NCBI RefSeq assembly: GCF_902167145.1
Contig: NC_050096.1
Span: 184,733,825 to 184,797,824, forward strand
Source: Zea mays
Taxonomy: Eukaryota > Streptophyta > Magnoliopsida > Poales > Poaceae
Length of the DNA stretch: 64,000 bases
Direction: 5' to 3'
Below are positions 21,588 to 32,161 of the stretch, piece after piece. Both the position numbers and the translations under genes were made by a program. Each line of letters starts with the position of its first letter. The stretch's first letter is position 1. The notes under the pieces were generated by a model that saw only the letters and a list, made by a program, of their open reading frames with translations, ran no database searches and had not been told where the DNA came from.

Positions 21588-21860
21588 TAAGTTTATTCGG
21601 CAGGCCTTCCATGCTCACCAATGCATTGCCTGCTACAACTACAAGTTTATTCGACAGGAATTTGATTTCAAACAACGGCAAAATGAAATCAATAAAAGGA
21701 GGAGGAGAAGAAAATAATGCAGGACGTGGAGAGTGGAGCAGGTCAACCACCCAGACCACTGCACCGCAGGCTCCATCCCAAAGTACTCCAAATCAAAAGA
21801 GCCGCCCGGCACAACAAGCTGCCACCTGGGGCCCCCACCACATCCACCTCCGGCGAGGCG

Positions 21861-24605
21861 ATGAAGCCCATCGCCCACTCACTCCACGCCGCCGTCGACC
21901 GCCGCTGGCTGCTCCCTCTGGCCGTTGGCTCCGCGCTCTCGCTCCTCCTCCTCGTCGCCCTCACCACCTTCCCCTCGCCCTCCGCGCCCTCCTCCTCCTC
22001 AGCGCTCTTCGTGGAGCACAAGCTCGCCCCCTCCCCGCCGTCCCCCGCCGCCTCGCTGCCCCGCATCGCCTTCCTCATCTCCGGATCCGCGGGGGACGCC
22101 TCCGCGCTCCGCCGCGTCCTCCTCGCGCTCTACCACCCGAGGAACCGCTACATCCTGCACCTCGATGCCGAGGCGCCCGACTCCGACCGCAGCAACCTCG
22201 CCGCCGACCTCGCCTCCCACCCCGCCATCGCCGCCGCGGCCAACGTGCGCGTCGTCGACCGCGCCAACCTCGTCACCTACCGCGGGCCCACCATGGTCGC
22301 CAACACGCTCCACGCCGCCGCCGCCTTCTTGTGGGGCGACGGCGCCTCGCACTGGGATTGGTTCATCAACCTCTCCGCCTCCGATTACCCGCTCGTCACG
22401 CAGGATGGTAAAAAAAGTGTGCCCCCGTTCCCTTTTCTTCTTCATCCAACTCATCGTTTCTATAACTTCCAAAACTTGTCGGTGCAGATCTGATACACGT
22501 ATTCTCCAAGCTGCCGCGCGATCTCAACTTCATCGACCACACCAGCGACATTGGATGGAAGGAGTACGTGCTTCCTTCATGGGTTTTTTTTCCTCACTCA
22601 TCAATCATGCCCTCAAGGGTGGTGCTAATTCAGGGCAGTTCTCTACTCTACCTTGCTTGTTTCTGATGGCGTATAGGTTTCAAAGGGCAAAGCCGGTCAT
22701 CATTGATCCAGGGCTCTACATGAAGAAGAAAGCCGATGTGTTCTGGATTCCGCAGAGGCGGAGTGTGCCTACAGCATTCAAGCTCTTCACTGGTATCTTT
22801 CCACCCGGTCCGAATATCTGATCTACTCGTCCAAGCATTCACATTACTCTTAACACAAAGAATCATATACAGCTCACCATACATCTGTGGACATCACTAT
22901 AGCTCATAGCTTAATCTGGCAATTGTTGTACATGCCTATTTTTTCTGATGTGCCCTTGCCATAGTTGCAATAATTTGTTAAATGAATTTTTTTTATATGT
23001 ATAGTTGAATCTGATGTTGTCGAAACCTTCAGACTGCATACTCTTGGATCTTTGCCACATGTTGAAACACAACTTTAACATTTCTAGTAGTTGCAGTTAC
23101 CGGTTCATTATTTTGAAATGTGAATTAGTACAGAGATTGGGTTGTCGCCAACACAAATTAAGTTTTAGAGCAACTCCAAGAGACTCTATACATCCTTCCT
23201 AATTGCTAGGAATAGAGATTTTGGGAAAAAAAACTCCAACAGCTTCTTTAACTGGTTATCCTATTCCGGATTTCTCGTTAGCCAAAGATAAAAAAAACGA
23301 GAATGGCTCTCTAGAACGCAAACAAGATATAGAAAAGCTGTTTTATGCAAATAACTAAATGATAATTCTGGGATTGAAACTTAGAAAGAGTCATGGAAAT
23401 GCTCTTAGTGTGGTATAAATTTCACTCTGCAGGTTACTTTAGGTCTTCTTCAAAATAGTGCATACAGCTGTGGTATTTTTTTAACTTCTTCTTTTGTACA
23501 GTGTAGTATATCGCTGCCTGAAATTCTCCTTGGTAAAAAAAATTACCTTTCCATCTGTATAATCTTATTTTGTTTGATCTTATTGCTGGAACAAACTTTT
23601 GTGATTCTATTTGTTTGTTGCCTGTAGTAGAGAACATTTGTATGGCAACACATTTATTTGCATGTAAAGATGACCTCCTGTTCTGGAAACCAACCAAGGC
23701 ATTCCTGGCTCGATTACTCCCCTGATGCATTTATGTTAGCTGCCATTAATTTTTGAAAGGCTATCCTTGTTTTATGTGTCAGTTACTAATTTATATATTA
23801 ATGAAACCGTGTCAATGAACTTTTACCACAAAAATCAGGTTTTTTCATTAATATAAATATGGTGCTCAGGTTTCTACATCCATTATCCATGCTTAGCCAT
23901 CCCCCCAAAGGAGCTTTGCACTTCTCTGTGTAGGCAGGAAATTAATTGATTCCAATTTCTTAAACAGACACTACAGCTTAGATATAAACACTACTCTAGG
24001 TCCAGACAGCTCATAAGGATAACCAGGCATCTATATATGTCAGTTACTGATTCAGATATAGAAGCACCTGATGAGCCTATGACATCGCAGGTTCTGCCTG
24101 GATGGCACTGTCCAGGCCCTTTGTGGAATACTGCATATGGGGCTGGGACAACCTACCTCGCACAGTGCTCATGTACTACTCAAACTTCATCTCGTCGCCG
24201 GAAGGATACTTCCACACCGTTGTGTGCAACGCGGAGGAGTTCAAGAACACGACGGTGAACCACGACCTGCACTACATCTCGTGGGACAACCCTCCGAAGC
24301 AGCACCCGCACTACTTGACGGCGGAGGACCTGGACCGCATGGTCGCCAGCGACGCGCCGTTCGCCCGCAAGTTCCACGAGGACGACCCGGTGCTGGACAG
24401 GATAGACGAGGAGATCCTGGGCCGCGGCGCGGACGTGCCGACTCCCGGGGGCTGGTGCGCTGGGACGCGGGAGAACGGGAGCGACCCTTGCTCGGTGGTC
24501 GGAGACACCGGGCTTGTTGTGCCTGGCCGTGGAGCCGCGCGGCTGCAGCGGCTGGTCACGTCGTTGCTGTCGGAGGAGAAGTTCCACCCAAGGCAGTGCA
24601 AGTAA
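21861..24605 (+). CDS. GT14-family glycosyltransferase (beta-glucuronosyltransferase GlcAT14-like), 4 exons
   Basis: Exons 21861-22407, 22488-22563, 22677-22792 and 24091-24605 join in frame at GT-AG introns to give 417 residues. Residues about 15-38 are a hydrophobic signal anchor (LLPLAVGSALSLLLLVAL), as in Golgi type II enzymes. The catalytic domain has the plant GT14 landmarks: FLISGSAGD, ALYHPRNRYILHLD, NLVTYRGPTMVANTLHA, DWFINLSASDYPLVTQDD (across intron 1), GWKEFQRAKP, FWIPQRRSVPTAFKLFTG, WGWDNLPRT and GGWCAG near the C-terminus. Arabidopsis relatives add glucuronic acid to arabinogalactan proteins; that activity is inferred here. I prefer ATG 21861 to the upstream in-frame ATG at 21717 because it puts the membrane anchor at the N-terminus. 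Exon 1 is very GC-rich, as in many grass genes. Intron 3 (1.3 kb) holds a MITE. Confidence 0.92.
23168..23404. mobile_element. MITE in intron 3 of the GT14 gene
   Basis: About 237 bp from GAGCAACTCCAAGAGACTCT to AAGAGTCATGGAAATGCTC. The ends are imperfect inverted repeats (GAGCAACTCCA versus GAGCATTTCCA). Both sides read TTA (23165-23167 and 23405-23407), a 3-bp duplication of PIF/Harbinger type. No coding frame. Confidence 0.7.
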
Positions 24606-25259
24606 ACCTGTGCTTCTACGTTGCTGTTGTACTACCACACCCACACTAGTCGTCTGTCTGTAGAGCCCTCCCTCCCTCCGCATTACATGTACTTGATCGT
24701 CCGGCCATGTTGTGATCAATATATTTTAGCTTAGTTTGAGCTGTCCATGTTGTGATGGACGCCGTCGCAGCTTGATAGGAATTGCTGACGACTTATTTGT
24801 TCAGACATCTGAATATCTGAACATCTGAATGTTCAGATAGCAAGTGGTAGACTGGAGATAGCAACATTTGGAATGGAAGGATATGCATGCATGGGTGAGA
24901 TTGAATCTTAGGACAGAAGGAGGGATTGTCGCCTCAACAAGGCAAGTCGTTATCCAACGAACTAATCAAAGGGGGATTTGGTGGTGGGATTGCGACTTGT
25001 TCGTCGTCCAACCCATCTCTCTCTCTAGAACCCTTGACGACAAGTTGGGAGTCCTTCCAACGCGGCGGCTCCTTTCGACCACCATTGACTACATCAGACA
25101 TACATAGCTTCCTTGCGTCCGTCGATGGGGGTAAGTACTTGCACATCGTAAAGACCACCATTAATTGTCTTGGCCACTAAGCTTAAGACACCGGCCATCA
25201 TCAGACCACCACCTTGTCCGTTCCGTTTCTTCCTTCTCTAGCTCACATCGACCAGGTGG
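24606..25259. other. Spacer between the GT14 and VAMP genes
   Basis: Contains the GT14 3' UTR (probable end near 24720, ATCAATATATTTT) and the VAMP promoter and leader. A perfect 9-bp stem hairpin lies at 24816-24837 (TCTGAACAT, loop CTGA, ATGTTCAGA). No clear TATA box seen upstream of 25260. Confidence 0.6.
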
Positions 25260-26502
25260 ATGGCGCAGCCGCCGCCGCCGCCGGAGATGGAGAGACCTGC
25301 TGCTTCCGGGGCGCTCATCTACGCCATGGTGGCGCGGGGCACGGTGGCGGTGGCGGAGCACACGTCCTACACGGGCAACTTCCGGGACATCGCCGCGCAG
25401 TGCCTGCACAAGCTGCCGGCGGGGAACAACCGGTTCACCTACACCTGCGACGCCCACACCTTCAACTTCCTCGTCAGCGACGGATACGGTACACTCCATC
25501 TCTGTGTTCTTGCAACCATAAATCTTTGAACAAACAAACAAACACACACACACAACAGAAAAGAACTAGTGATTTATGTTTTGGTCAACTCCACTCCACC
25601 ACCTACCTGGGCTGGGGGAGACCAAACTAATTATTGCAGCATACTGCGTCGTTGCCACCGAGTCGGCTGGGCGGCAGATCCCTATGGCCTTCCTGGAGAT
25701 GATAAAGGAGGAATTCAACAGGAGATATTCAGGTGGCGAAGCAGGAACGGCTACAGCCAACAGTCTCACCCGAGATTTCGGGTAACAGTTCGTCTGCATG
25801 CATGCAAAGAGGAGGAGGAGGAAGAAGAAGAAGATGCATTTTATTTCGGTTTTTCTTTTATTATTATTATTATTCCTCATTGCGGCAATGCGGCTGTGCA
25901 TGCTTTGATCAACACTTACAGGCCCAGGCTTAGAGACCAGATGCAGTACTGCACGGATCACCCAGAGGAAGTGAGCAAGCTGTCCAGAGTGAAGGCCCAG
26001 GTGGATCAGGTGAAAAGCATCATGATGGAAAACATCGACAAGGTAACAACCAACCTTCGATAGTTACCTGTGCTTTCATTCATCAGTTATCCAATTCTGG
26101 GAGAGGGAGGGGATTCATTTGATGGAACAAATGTTTCAGGCCTTTGATCGCGGACAGCAGATCGACGGGCTTGTCACAAGGACGGAGCAGCTCCACGACG
26201 AGGTCTGTACGCGTTTTTTCTTCCAGTTCTCTCTGTTCGTATCGTTGACAGTACCGCCTATCCCTTGAGCAACTTGCCGGTGTCGTCAGTCAGACGCAAC
26301 AATAGAGAAGAATTGAAACACCAACACCGGCCGGCTCTAATTGTGTTTGTGGTAGGCCGTTGATTTCAGGCGGCAAGGCGTGCAGCTGCGGCGCAGGATG
26401 TGGTACCAGAACATGAAGGTGAAGCTCATCGTCCTCGGCGTCGTGGTCGCGCTCATCCTTATCATAGTCCTCTCAATTTGCCATGGCGGATGCAGCAAGT
26501 GA
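25260..26502 (+). CDS. VAMP72-type R-SNARE (longin-domain VAMP), 5 exons
   Basis: Exons 25260-25488, 25640-25781, 25922-26042, 26140-26202 and 26356-26502 join in frame at GT-AG introns to give 233 residues. Residues about 18-130 are a longin domain ([48 protein letters not shown]). The R-SNARE coiled coil follows ([20 protein letters not shown]), with the layer-zero Arg in FDRGQQ. A C-terminal membrane anchor ([20 protein letters not shown]) ends in CHGGCSK. Length and exon pattern match plant VAMP72 proteins, which act in fusion of secretory vesicles with the plasma membrane or endosomes. The start at 25260 gives a Pro-rich leader; the Met at codon 10 is an alternative. Which VAMP72 member this is cannot be told by eye. 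Confidence 0.92.
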
Positions 26503-27296
26503 TTATTTTTTTTTTTAAAAAATGTGCTGGTGCTGGTCTTTTGCTCGCTACCTATAAACATATCTAATTTAGAGATTCTACTTTTTTACTATATATCATC
26601 AGAGTCACTTTCTTGCTCCCCTCTAACCTAGAGAACTTTTCTCGGCAAGATGTATTTACTTAAAAAAAAGATCATAGTAGAAACTACTAAAGACCGTGTT
26701 TTATTTGCACCTTCTCATTCCCCATACTCAGCTACAAATTTACAAAACAAAAGGGAAAAAATCCTTCACGGCTCAGTCGAGGTTGTTGAACGAAGGATCC
26801 AAATTGTAGTAGTTGTGCAGATATGTACGAAGATGATCTTGTACATGTTAGAATTAGAATCGTATTATTTCAATACCATGACTGGTTTTGGTATTTGAAC
26901 CCAATTCAAATACATGCCCGCCAATATCAACATCCAAATGAAGCATCAGCCATAGAACATCTGCTGTATACGTATATAGTTTGCCGCCTTCGTAACTTGT
27001 TGCACTTTATTTTGAGAACGGACGTCCAATTACAAAAAACACAAGCTGTCTAATAAAGATGCATGATAAACAAACAGAGGGATGCTGCATTATGCGTGCG
27101 TGGACACGACTGACGACACAAGCTTTAGGATGGATGATGCATGCATGCATCGTACATATATAGAGTACTATATAGAAGCCAAGAAACATGTAACGTGCAA
27201 AGCAGGAAGCTAGTGCGTGAGAATAGGACCGGAGAATTTAGAAGCAGCGGACACGTGTGTGCAAGCAGTCATGCACGCTAAGCTTCACGTTCACGA
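26503..27296. other. Spacer between the converging VAMP and glycine-rich protein genes
   Basis: AT-rich, holding the 3' ends of both genes, which converge here. Contains a CATGCATGCATC run near 27139-27150. No gene or mobile element recognised. Confidence 0.6.
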
Positions 27297-27842
27297 TCAC
27301 GGGTGAAGGCAGCCACCGCCGCCACCGAGCCCACTGCCACCGCCAAGGCCACCGCTGCCGCCCAGACCCGATCCTGAGCCGCCACCAAGGCCGCCGCCAC
27401 CGCCAAGGCCGCCGCCGCCGCCGAGACCACCAAGGCCGCCGAGACCTGACCCGCCACCAAGGCCTGATCCGCCTCCAGCACCACCAAGCGGTCCAAACCC
27501 TCCGAGTCCACCACCTACGACACCTCCGAGGCCGCCGACACCACCGCCAATGCCTCCCGCAACGCCTCCGATGCCCCCGAGGCCGGCGCCGGCGCCAGCG
27601 AACCCTCCGACGCCGCCGACGTAGCCCGGCAGGAAGGTCTTCTGGTCGGCGTTCACGCCGGACGCAGCAGCTCTCTGACCATGCTTCTGCTGGCTGTCGT
27701 TGCTGTTAGTAGTAGTGCCGCCTATGGCCGTCGTGGTGGTCGTCGTTGGCATGGCTCTGCTGGCCTCGGCGGGCGTCAGCGCCAGGATGACAACCAGGAG
27801 CACCAGGCTCAGGCTCAGGCTGCTGCTGCTGCAGCACGCCAT
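27297..27842 (-). CDS. Secreted glycine-rich (cell-wall type) protein, single exon
   Basis: Minus-strand frame of 181 codons from ATG 27842 to the stop at 27297-27299. An in-frame ATG at 27875 would add 11 residues; I prefer the second because it opens directly into a signal peptide (MACCSSSSLSLSLVLLVVIL, then ALTPAEASRA as a likely cleavage region). The mature part has a Thr/Asn/Ser-rich stretch, the motif QKTFLPGYVG, then about 110 residues of GGxGG repeats (GLGGLGGLGGGGGLGGGGGL). It ends GGCLHP. Glycine-rich proteins of this layout are usually exported to the cell wall. The class is loosely defined and its function here is unknown. A TATA box lies at 28011-28020. Confidence 0.82.
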   Translation of the reverse strand: MACCSSSSLSLSLVLLVVILALTPAEASRAMPTTTTTTAIGGTTTNSNDSQQKHGQRAAASGVNADQKTFLPGYVGGVGGFAGAGAGLGGIGGVAGGIGGGVGGLGGVVGGGLGGFGPLGGAGGGSGLGGGSGLGGLGGLGGGGGLGGGGGLGGGSGSGLGGSGGLGGGSGLGGGGGCLHP

Positions 27843-28010
27843 GATTCCGGCGGTGTTGCGCCACCCGCTAGGCATACCGGATCAATAATAATGTGCCTTC
27901 TCCTTATCTCTCGGCTTTTCTTTTTCTTTTTTGGTGGCTAGGGCTCAGGTCTCTCTCTGCAGGTCGCAATGAAGATGGAGGTGCTGGTGCTGGTCAGCTG
28001 GTGTTATACA

Positions 28011-28020
28011 TATTTATATA
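28011..28020 (-). promoter_or_regulatory. TATA box of the glycine-rich protein gene
   Basis: On the minus strand the sequence reads TATATAAATA, about 170 bp upstream of ATG 27842, a plausible distance for a plant TATA box plus leader. Confidence 0.6.
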
Positions 28021-28072
28021 GATTAGACTAGACTACGATCCAGGCCAGGCATCCAGCGAGTTGGGCACTGGG

Positions 28073-28255
28073 CATGCATGCCGCCAGCCAGCTAGTCGAT
28101 CTCGATCTAGCTAGCTAGTAGTGACGGACGGGAAGCGGTGATCCGAGTAAAGTACAGGTGAGTGAGAAGTAAATGCATGCATGCTCTGCTGTCTGCTCGA
28201 CGATCTAGCTACCAGGAGAAGAAGAAGAAGGTGCATGTGGAGCGAGTCATGCATG
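28073..28255 (-). promoter_or_regulatory. Cluster of three RY elements (CATGCATG)
   Basis: Exact palindromic CATGCATG at 28073-28080, 28176-28183 and 28248-28255, about 60-245 bp upstream of the glycine-rich gene's TATA box. RY motifs are known binding sites of seed-type B3 factors (ABI3/FUS3/LEC2). A role in this promoter is inference. Confidence 0.5.
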
Positions 28256-29163
28256 TATGGCCGATCCAGCCAACCATGCTCTTCACGCATCTACCGTGAG
28301 GTGACACCTACACAGTGCAAGTTTTAATGGCGAACCCGACGATGCATGGAAGCCTGTGGAATGAAGAGATAGCTAGCTTGGCAGTGGCAGCTCGCCATTG
28401 AGCGGTGCGCTCTGCACCCGTGGCTGCCCGCCTGTGTCTCTGCATTGCCGATCGATGACGACGACGACGATTGAGAGAGCTTGTTTGGCAGACAGAGGAG
28501 AGGAATGGAAGGGCCTAAAATTCTCTTACTATTCAATTTCAAAATTTTAGCTTCTCTAATTTCATTCATTCATATTCCTCTTGCTCCGAAACATAACATG
28601 TCCTCAAAAGTTGCTTCACAGCTACGTTCCTTCTCCAACCCCCTCTCTCTTTCCTTTGCTTCTTCTTGGTGATCCTGCATCTTCTCAAGGGACCCCGATG
28701 CAAACAATGATCTCAATATCTTCTTCAGCATCGATCTCCCTCTCAGCCATCCCCCTTCCTCTAGCCTGCCTGCTTACCGTACCACCTCTAGACGAGTGGC
28801 AGGCATGCTCTCCTTGATGGTGATCGGAACAACCCTAACTAATTAGGGGTTTATCTAACTCCAAGAACACCTTCCCTGTCAATGAGTACCTTATTTGCCA
28901 TCACAAATATTTTACTCTCTTCTATTCAATTCGAATACCATCACTAATTGCATAGAAAAGGTGAAAAATTACATATCCTAATTTCTTTTATACTAAAAAC
29001 TATACTATAATAAAAACTATTTTTAACTATATATATTAATGTGGAACCGTCTCTGCTGCAGCATGGCACTGGAACAACTCACAATTCAACGAAAACATGC
29101 ACGATGGCTGTCGTTTGGTAAGATTTGAGAACGAAACCAAGGGGCGGTGGCTGGGCTGTGCTG
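28256..29163. other. Spacer between the glycine-rich and B3 genes
   Basis: Both neighbours are on the minus strand, so this holds the upstream region of one and the 3' UTR of the other. 28870-29040 is AT-rich with TATATATTAAT. No gene or clear repeat seen. Confidence 0.5.
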
Positions 29164-30278
29164 TCAAGAGGTGCCGCCGCCCCTCACGAGGTGGACTTGA
29201 AGGACGTCGGAGCCGGAGCCATGGGCATGGAGTGGTGGTGGCACGAACTCGCAGGCATCGGAGACGGTGAGCCCGTTGTCCTGCGCGAACTCGGCCCAGC
29301 CCGCGCACATCATGCCGCTCTTTGCCGACACCTTCACGCTCACCTGCCAACGCTTCCCGCTGTCACCGGCGGCGCAGAGCACGACTTGGCGCGACGACGA
29401 CCAGCCCACGCGGTCGCAGAAGTCCTTGCTCAGGTCCTGCCGCCGCAAATGCATACACACGAATATATTACTGTATTGTTCATGAAATTAATATATATAA
29501 ATGTCCTACACTACTAGCTAGACCACTAGAACAGCAGTTACGTACCAAGAACCGCAGCTGGTAAGCCCTCTCGATGCGGCGGCAGAGCGTCTCGTCGTTG
29601 TCATCGCCGCCGCAGACGGTGGTGGTCGTGCTGAGCGGCGACCGCCTCCTCCTCTTGACCGCCGCCGCCGCCTCTTGGCCGGAGCAGCCGGACTCCTTGT
29701 CGGCCGTGGCCTCTGTCCCTGTCGTCGTCGTCGTCGCCATGTGCTCGGCAACAACGACTCCTCCTCCATCTTGGTCGTCGTCACAGCAACACCCGGAGGC
29801 GTCGAACCGATCGACGGCGAAGTCCAGGCAGCCGCGGTGCTCGAAGACCAGCAGCTGCCCCGCGGAGAGGGCGTTGGCCGAGACGAAGCCGCGCCAGCCG
29901 CCGCCCGTGAAGGACACCCGGTGGTGGCCGGCGTCTCGCCGGAGCTCCACGTCCCACGACCTCCCCGTGCGATCCCGCAGCTTGGCGGCGGCGCGCCATG
30001 CTGGGCACAGCACGCCGAGCCCCGCCGCGAACTTGGGCGGCAGGGACTGCGCGAATACGCAGATGCATCAACGCATGCAGTAGTTGTGCATTGGGCGGGG
30101 TGAATGTTGCATTCGGTCGATGGGACGGCACGGGCACGCGGGCGGGATTGATATCTAATACGTAAACGTAACGTACCAGGCTGATCTCGAAAGAGCCGGG
30201 CAGTAGGACCTTGAAGAACCTGTGCCGGCCGCCGCCGCCGCCGCCGCCGCCGCCGCCCACTACTCCCTGAGACGCCAT
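29164..30278 (-). CDS. B3-domain (REM-type) DNA-binding protein, 3 exons
   Basis: Minus-strand exons 30177-30278, 29546-30046 and 29164-29436 join in frame at GT-AG introns to give 291 residues. After MASQGVV and a run of Gly, a B3 domain begins (RHRFFKVLLPGSFEISL, then LPPKFAAGL, GRSWDVELRR, GWRGFVSANALSAGQLLVFEH). A low-complexity linker carries a KRRRR basic stretch that may be a nuclear signal. A second, more diverged B3-like domain follows (SRQVVLCAAGDSGKRWQVSV, AGWAEFAQDNGLTVSDACEF). Two B3 domains with a linker are typical of the plant REM family; targets are unknown. The start ATG is set by the MASQG leader before the B3 core. An Opie-like element begins 660 bp upstream. Confidence 0.85.
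30228..30257. repeat. GCC microsatellite coding for poly-Gly in the B3 gene
   Basis: About ten GCC triplets on the plus strand encode the run of Gly just before the first B3 domain. Trinucleotide runs like this change length without breaking the frame. Confidence 0.85.
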
Positions 30279-30937
30279 GGCGGCCGGGCCCGGATAATAA
30301 GCAAGGGAAACTATGGACGTACGGGATCGGGCCGGATCAATTGGAGGAGGATGCGCCGGATGCCTGCCTGCCTGCCGTAAAAAGTTAGTTACTATCATCC
30401 TCAATCTCTGGCAGAACAATAGTTACTTGTTGTTGCACATATATATGACCTGATTTCTTCGTTTCAAATTAACTTCATCACCGGCCGGCCGCACATCATG
30501 CACGCCGCGCCATTTTCTACGTACTCGTGCTCCAAAATTACGTAAAAAACTTGTAAAGTGCCGTACGTTGCTACAAAGTTTCCAATATATTGTAGGTTGC
30601 TACAGTACAGAGGCAGGCATGTGAGTTCTGTTGACTAGTTCTGCGTACGTGGACGCGGCCAAATCGGCAACGATAACCCTTTACTATTGGTTACCAATTT
30701 GAAAGTCTAAAAATGATTTGGGATTCTAAAAATACGGCGGTGGCGATATAAAAACAATCATTACCGGTTACGTTGGTGGGTTTCCTTGGTACAGCTTTAA
30801 CTTACTAAAAAAACAATAGTTTTTCTCTGGCTTCTCCGTGCAAAGCTAAGAAACATATCTAGCAGTGGAGCCAAAAGCCATTACCAAAAACTATTTAGCA
30901 ACAAACATGGCTTCTAGAATATTTTGCAAAATAATCC
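30279..30937. other. Upstream region of the B3 gene
   Basis: No gene recognised. It ends at the Opie-like element, whose target site AATCC is at 30933-30937. Moderately AT-rich; no convincing TATA box on the minus strand. Confidence 0.5.
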
Positions 30938-32113
30938 TGAAAGGGAAATAGAGTCAAACCTTTTTCCTAAATGATTTTGGTGGTTGAAATGACCAACACA
31001 AATAATTGAACTAACTAGTTTGCTCTAGATTATATTTTCTACAGGTGCTAAAAGTTCAACACAAACCAATAGAAAAGTCCAAGTTAGGGTTCAAAACAAA
31101 AGAGCAAAAGAAACCGAAGAGAACCCTGGTCTGGCGCACCAGACTGTCCGGTGCACCACCGGACAGTGTCCGGTGCACCAGGGACCGTACAGGATGAACT
31201 CCTCACCTTCGGGTTTCTGAGGCCGCTCTCCGCTGTAATTCACCGGACTGTCCGATGTGCCAAGCGGAGCAACGGTCGCCAGCGCAACGGTCGACTGACA
31301 ACGTGAACTGTGCGCGGACTGTTCGCGCAGAGTCAGAGCAGCGCTAGAAGGCGCACCGGATATTGAACAGTGCATGTCCGGTGCGGCACCGGACTGTGTC
31401 CGGTGCACCAAGAAGTCAGAGCTCCAACGGTCGAAACCGTCAGAACCCTAACGGTTGGGTGACGTGGCTGGCGCACCGGACAGTGTCCGGTGCGCCCATC
31501 GACAGTAGCCCTCCCCAAAGGCTGTTTTGGTGGTTAGGGCTATAAATACCCCCCAACCACCACTATTCAAGGCATCCAAGTTTTTCAGACATCTCATTCA
31601 ATACAAGAGCTAGTGCAATCAATACAGGACACAATTCAATAGAATCAAAGCCTCTCCAAGTCCCAAATCCACTCCAAACAAATAGTGACTAGAGAGAGAG
31701 TTTTGCTCGTGTTCTTTGAGCTCTTGTTCTTGGATCGCTTTCTTCTTCCCCATTCTTATTCTTCAAGCAACTTGTAATCAAAGCAAGAGACACCAATTGT
31801 GTGGTGGTCCTTGTGGGGTCTAAGTGACCCATTTGATTGAGGAGAAAGCTCACTCGGTCTAGGTGACCGTTTGAGAGAGGGAAAGGGTTGAAAGAGACCA
31901 GGTCTTTGTGACCACCTCAACGGGGACTAGGTTCTTTGGAACCGAACCTCGGTAAAACAAATCACCGTGTCATCCGATCTATTTCTTTGGTTGATTTGTT
32001 TTCCCCTCTCTTTCGGACTCGATTTTATTTCTAACGCTAACCCCGACTTGTAGTTGTGGTTTAAGTTTATAAATTTCAGATTTGCCTATTCACCCCCCTC
32101 TAGGCGACTTTCA
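30938..32113 (+). repeat. 5' LTR of Opie-like element A
   Basis: 1,176 bp. It contains several copies and variants of the CCGG palindrome (for example CCGGACAGTGTCCGG near 31475), a TATA box at 31541-31548, and a pyrimidine-rich TTCACCCCCCTCTAGGCGAC near the end, as in the other Opie-like LTRs here. Confidence 0.92.
31541..31548 (+). promoter_or_regulatory. TATA box of Opie-like 5' LTR A
   Basis: TATAAATA in AGGGCTATAAATACCCCCC. The matching place in the 3' LTR (39942-39949) reads TATGAATA, one change from consensus. Confidence 0.75.
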
Positions 32114-32115
32114 AT

Positions 32116-32127
32116 TGGTATCAGAGC
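32116..32127 (+). other. Primer-binding site, Opie-like A
   Basis: TGGTATCAGAGC two bases after the LTR, complementary to the 3' end of initiator methionine tRNA, the usual primer of plant copia elements. Confidence 0.85.
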
Positions 32128-32161
32128 CCGATACTTCATTAGAGTCTAACAACTCGAAGTG

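Noticed and set aside
21717..21860. Upstream in-frame ATG of the GT14 gene
   Set aside because: It would put 48 residues without a signal before the membrane anchor; ATG 21861 fits family length and topology.
24816..24837. Perfect hairpin as a possible microRNA precursor
   Set aside because: A 9-bp stem is far too short for a plant miRNA precursor; it is at most a 3' end or chance structure.
27681..27941. Plus-strand frame opposite the glycine-rich protein gene
   Set aside because: It is antisense to the signal peptide and linker of a well-supported gene, and its Val/Ala/Arg-rich make-up mirrors the sense codons.
32159..32161. GTG start for gag of Opie-like A (and 46808 for B)
   Set aside because: An ATG follows at the next codon (32162, 46811); a non-ATG start is not needed in a plant gene.
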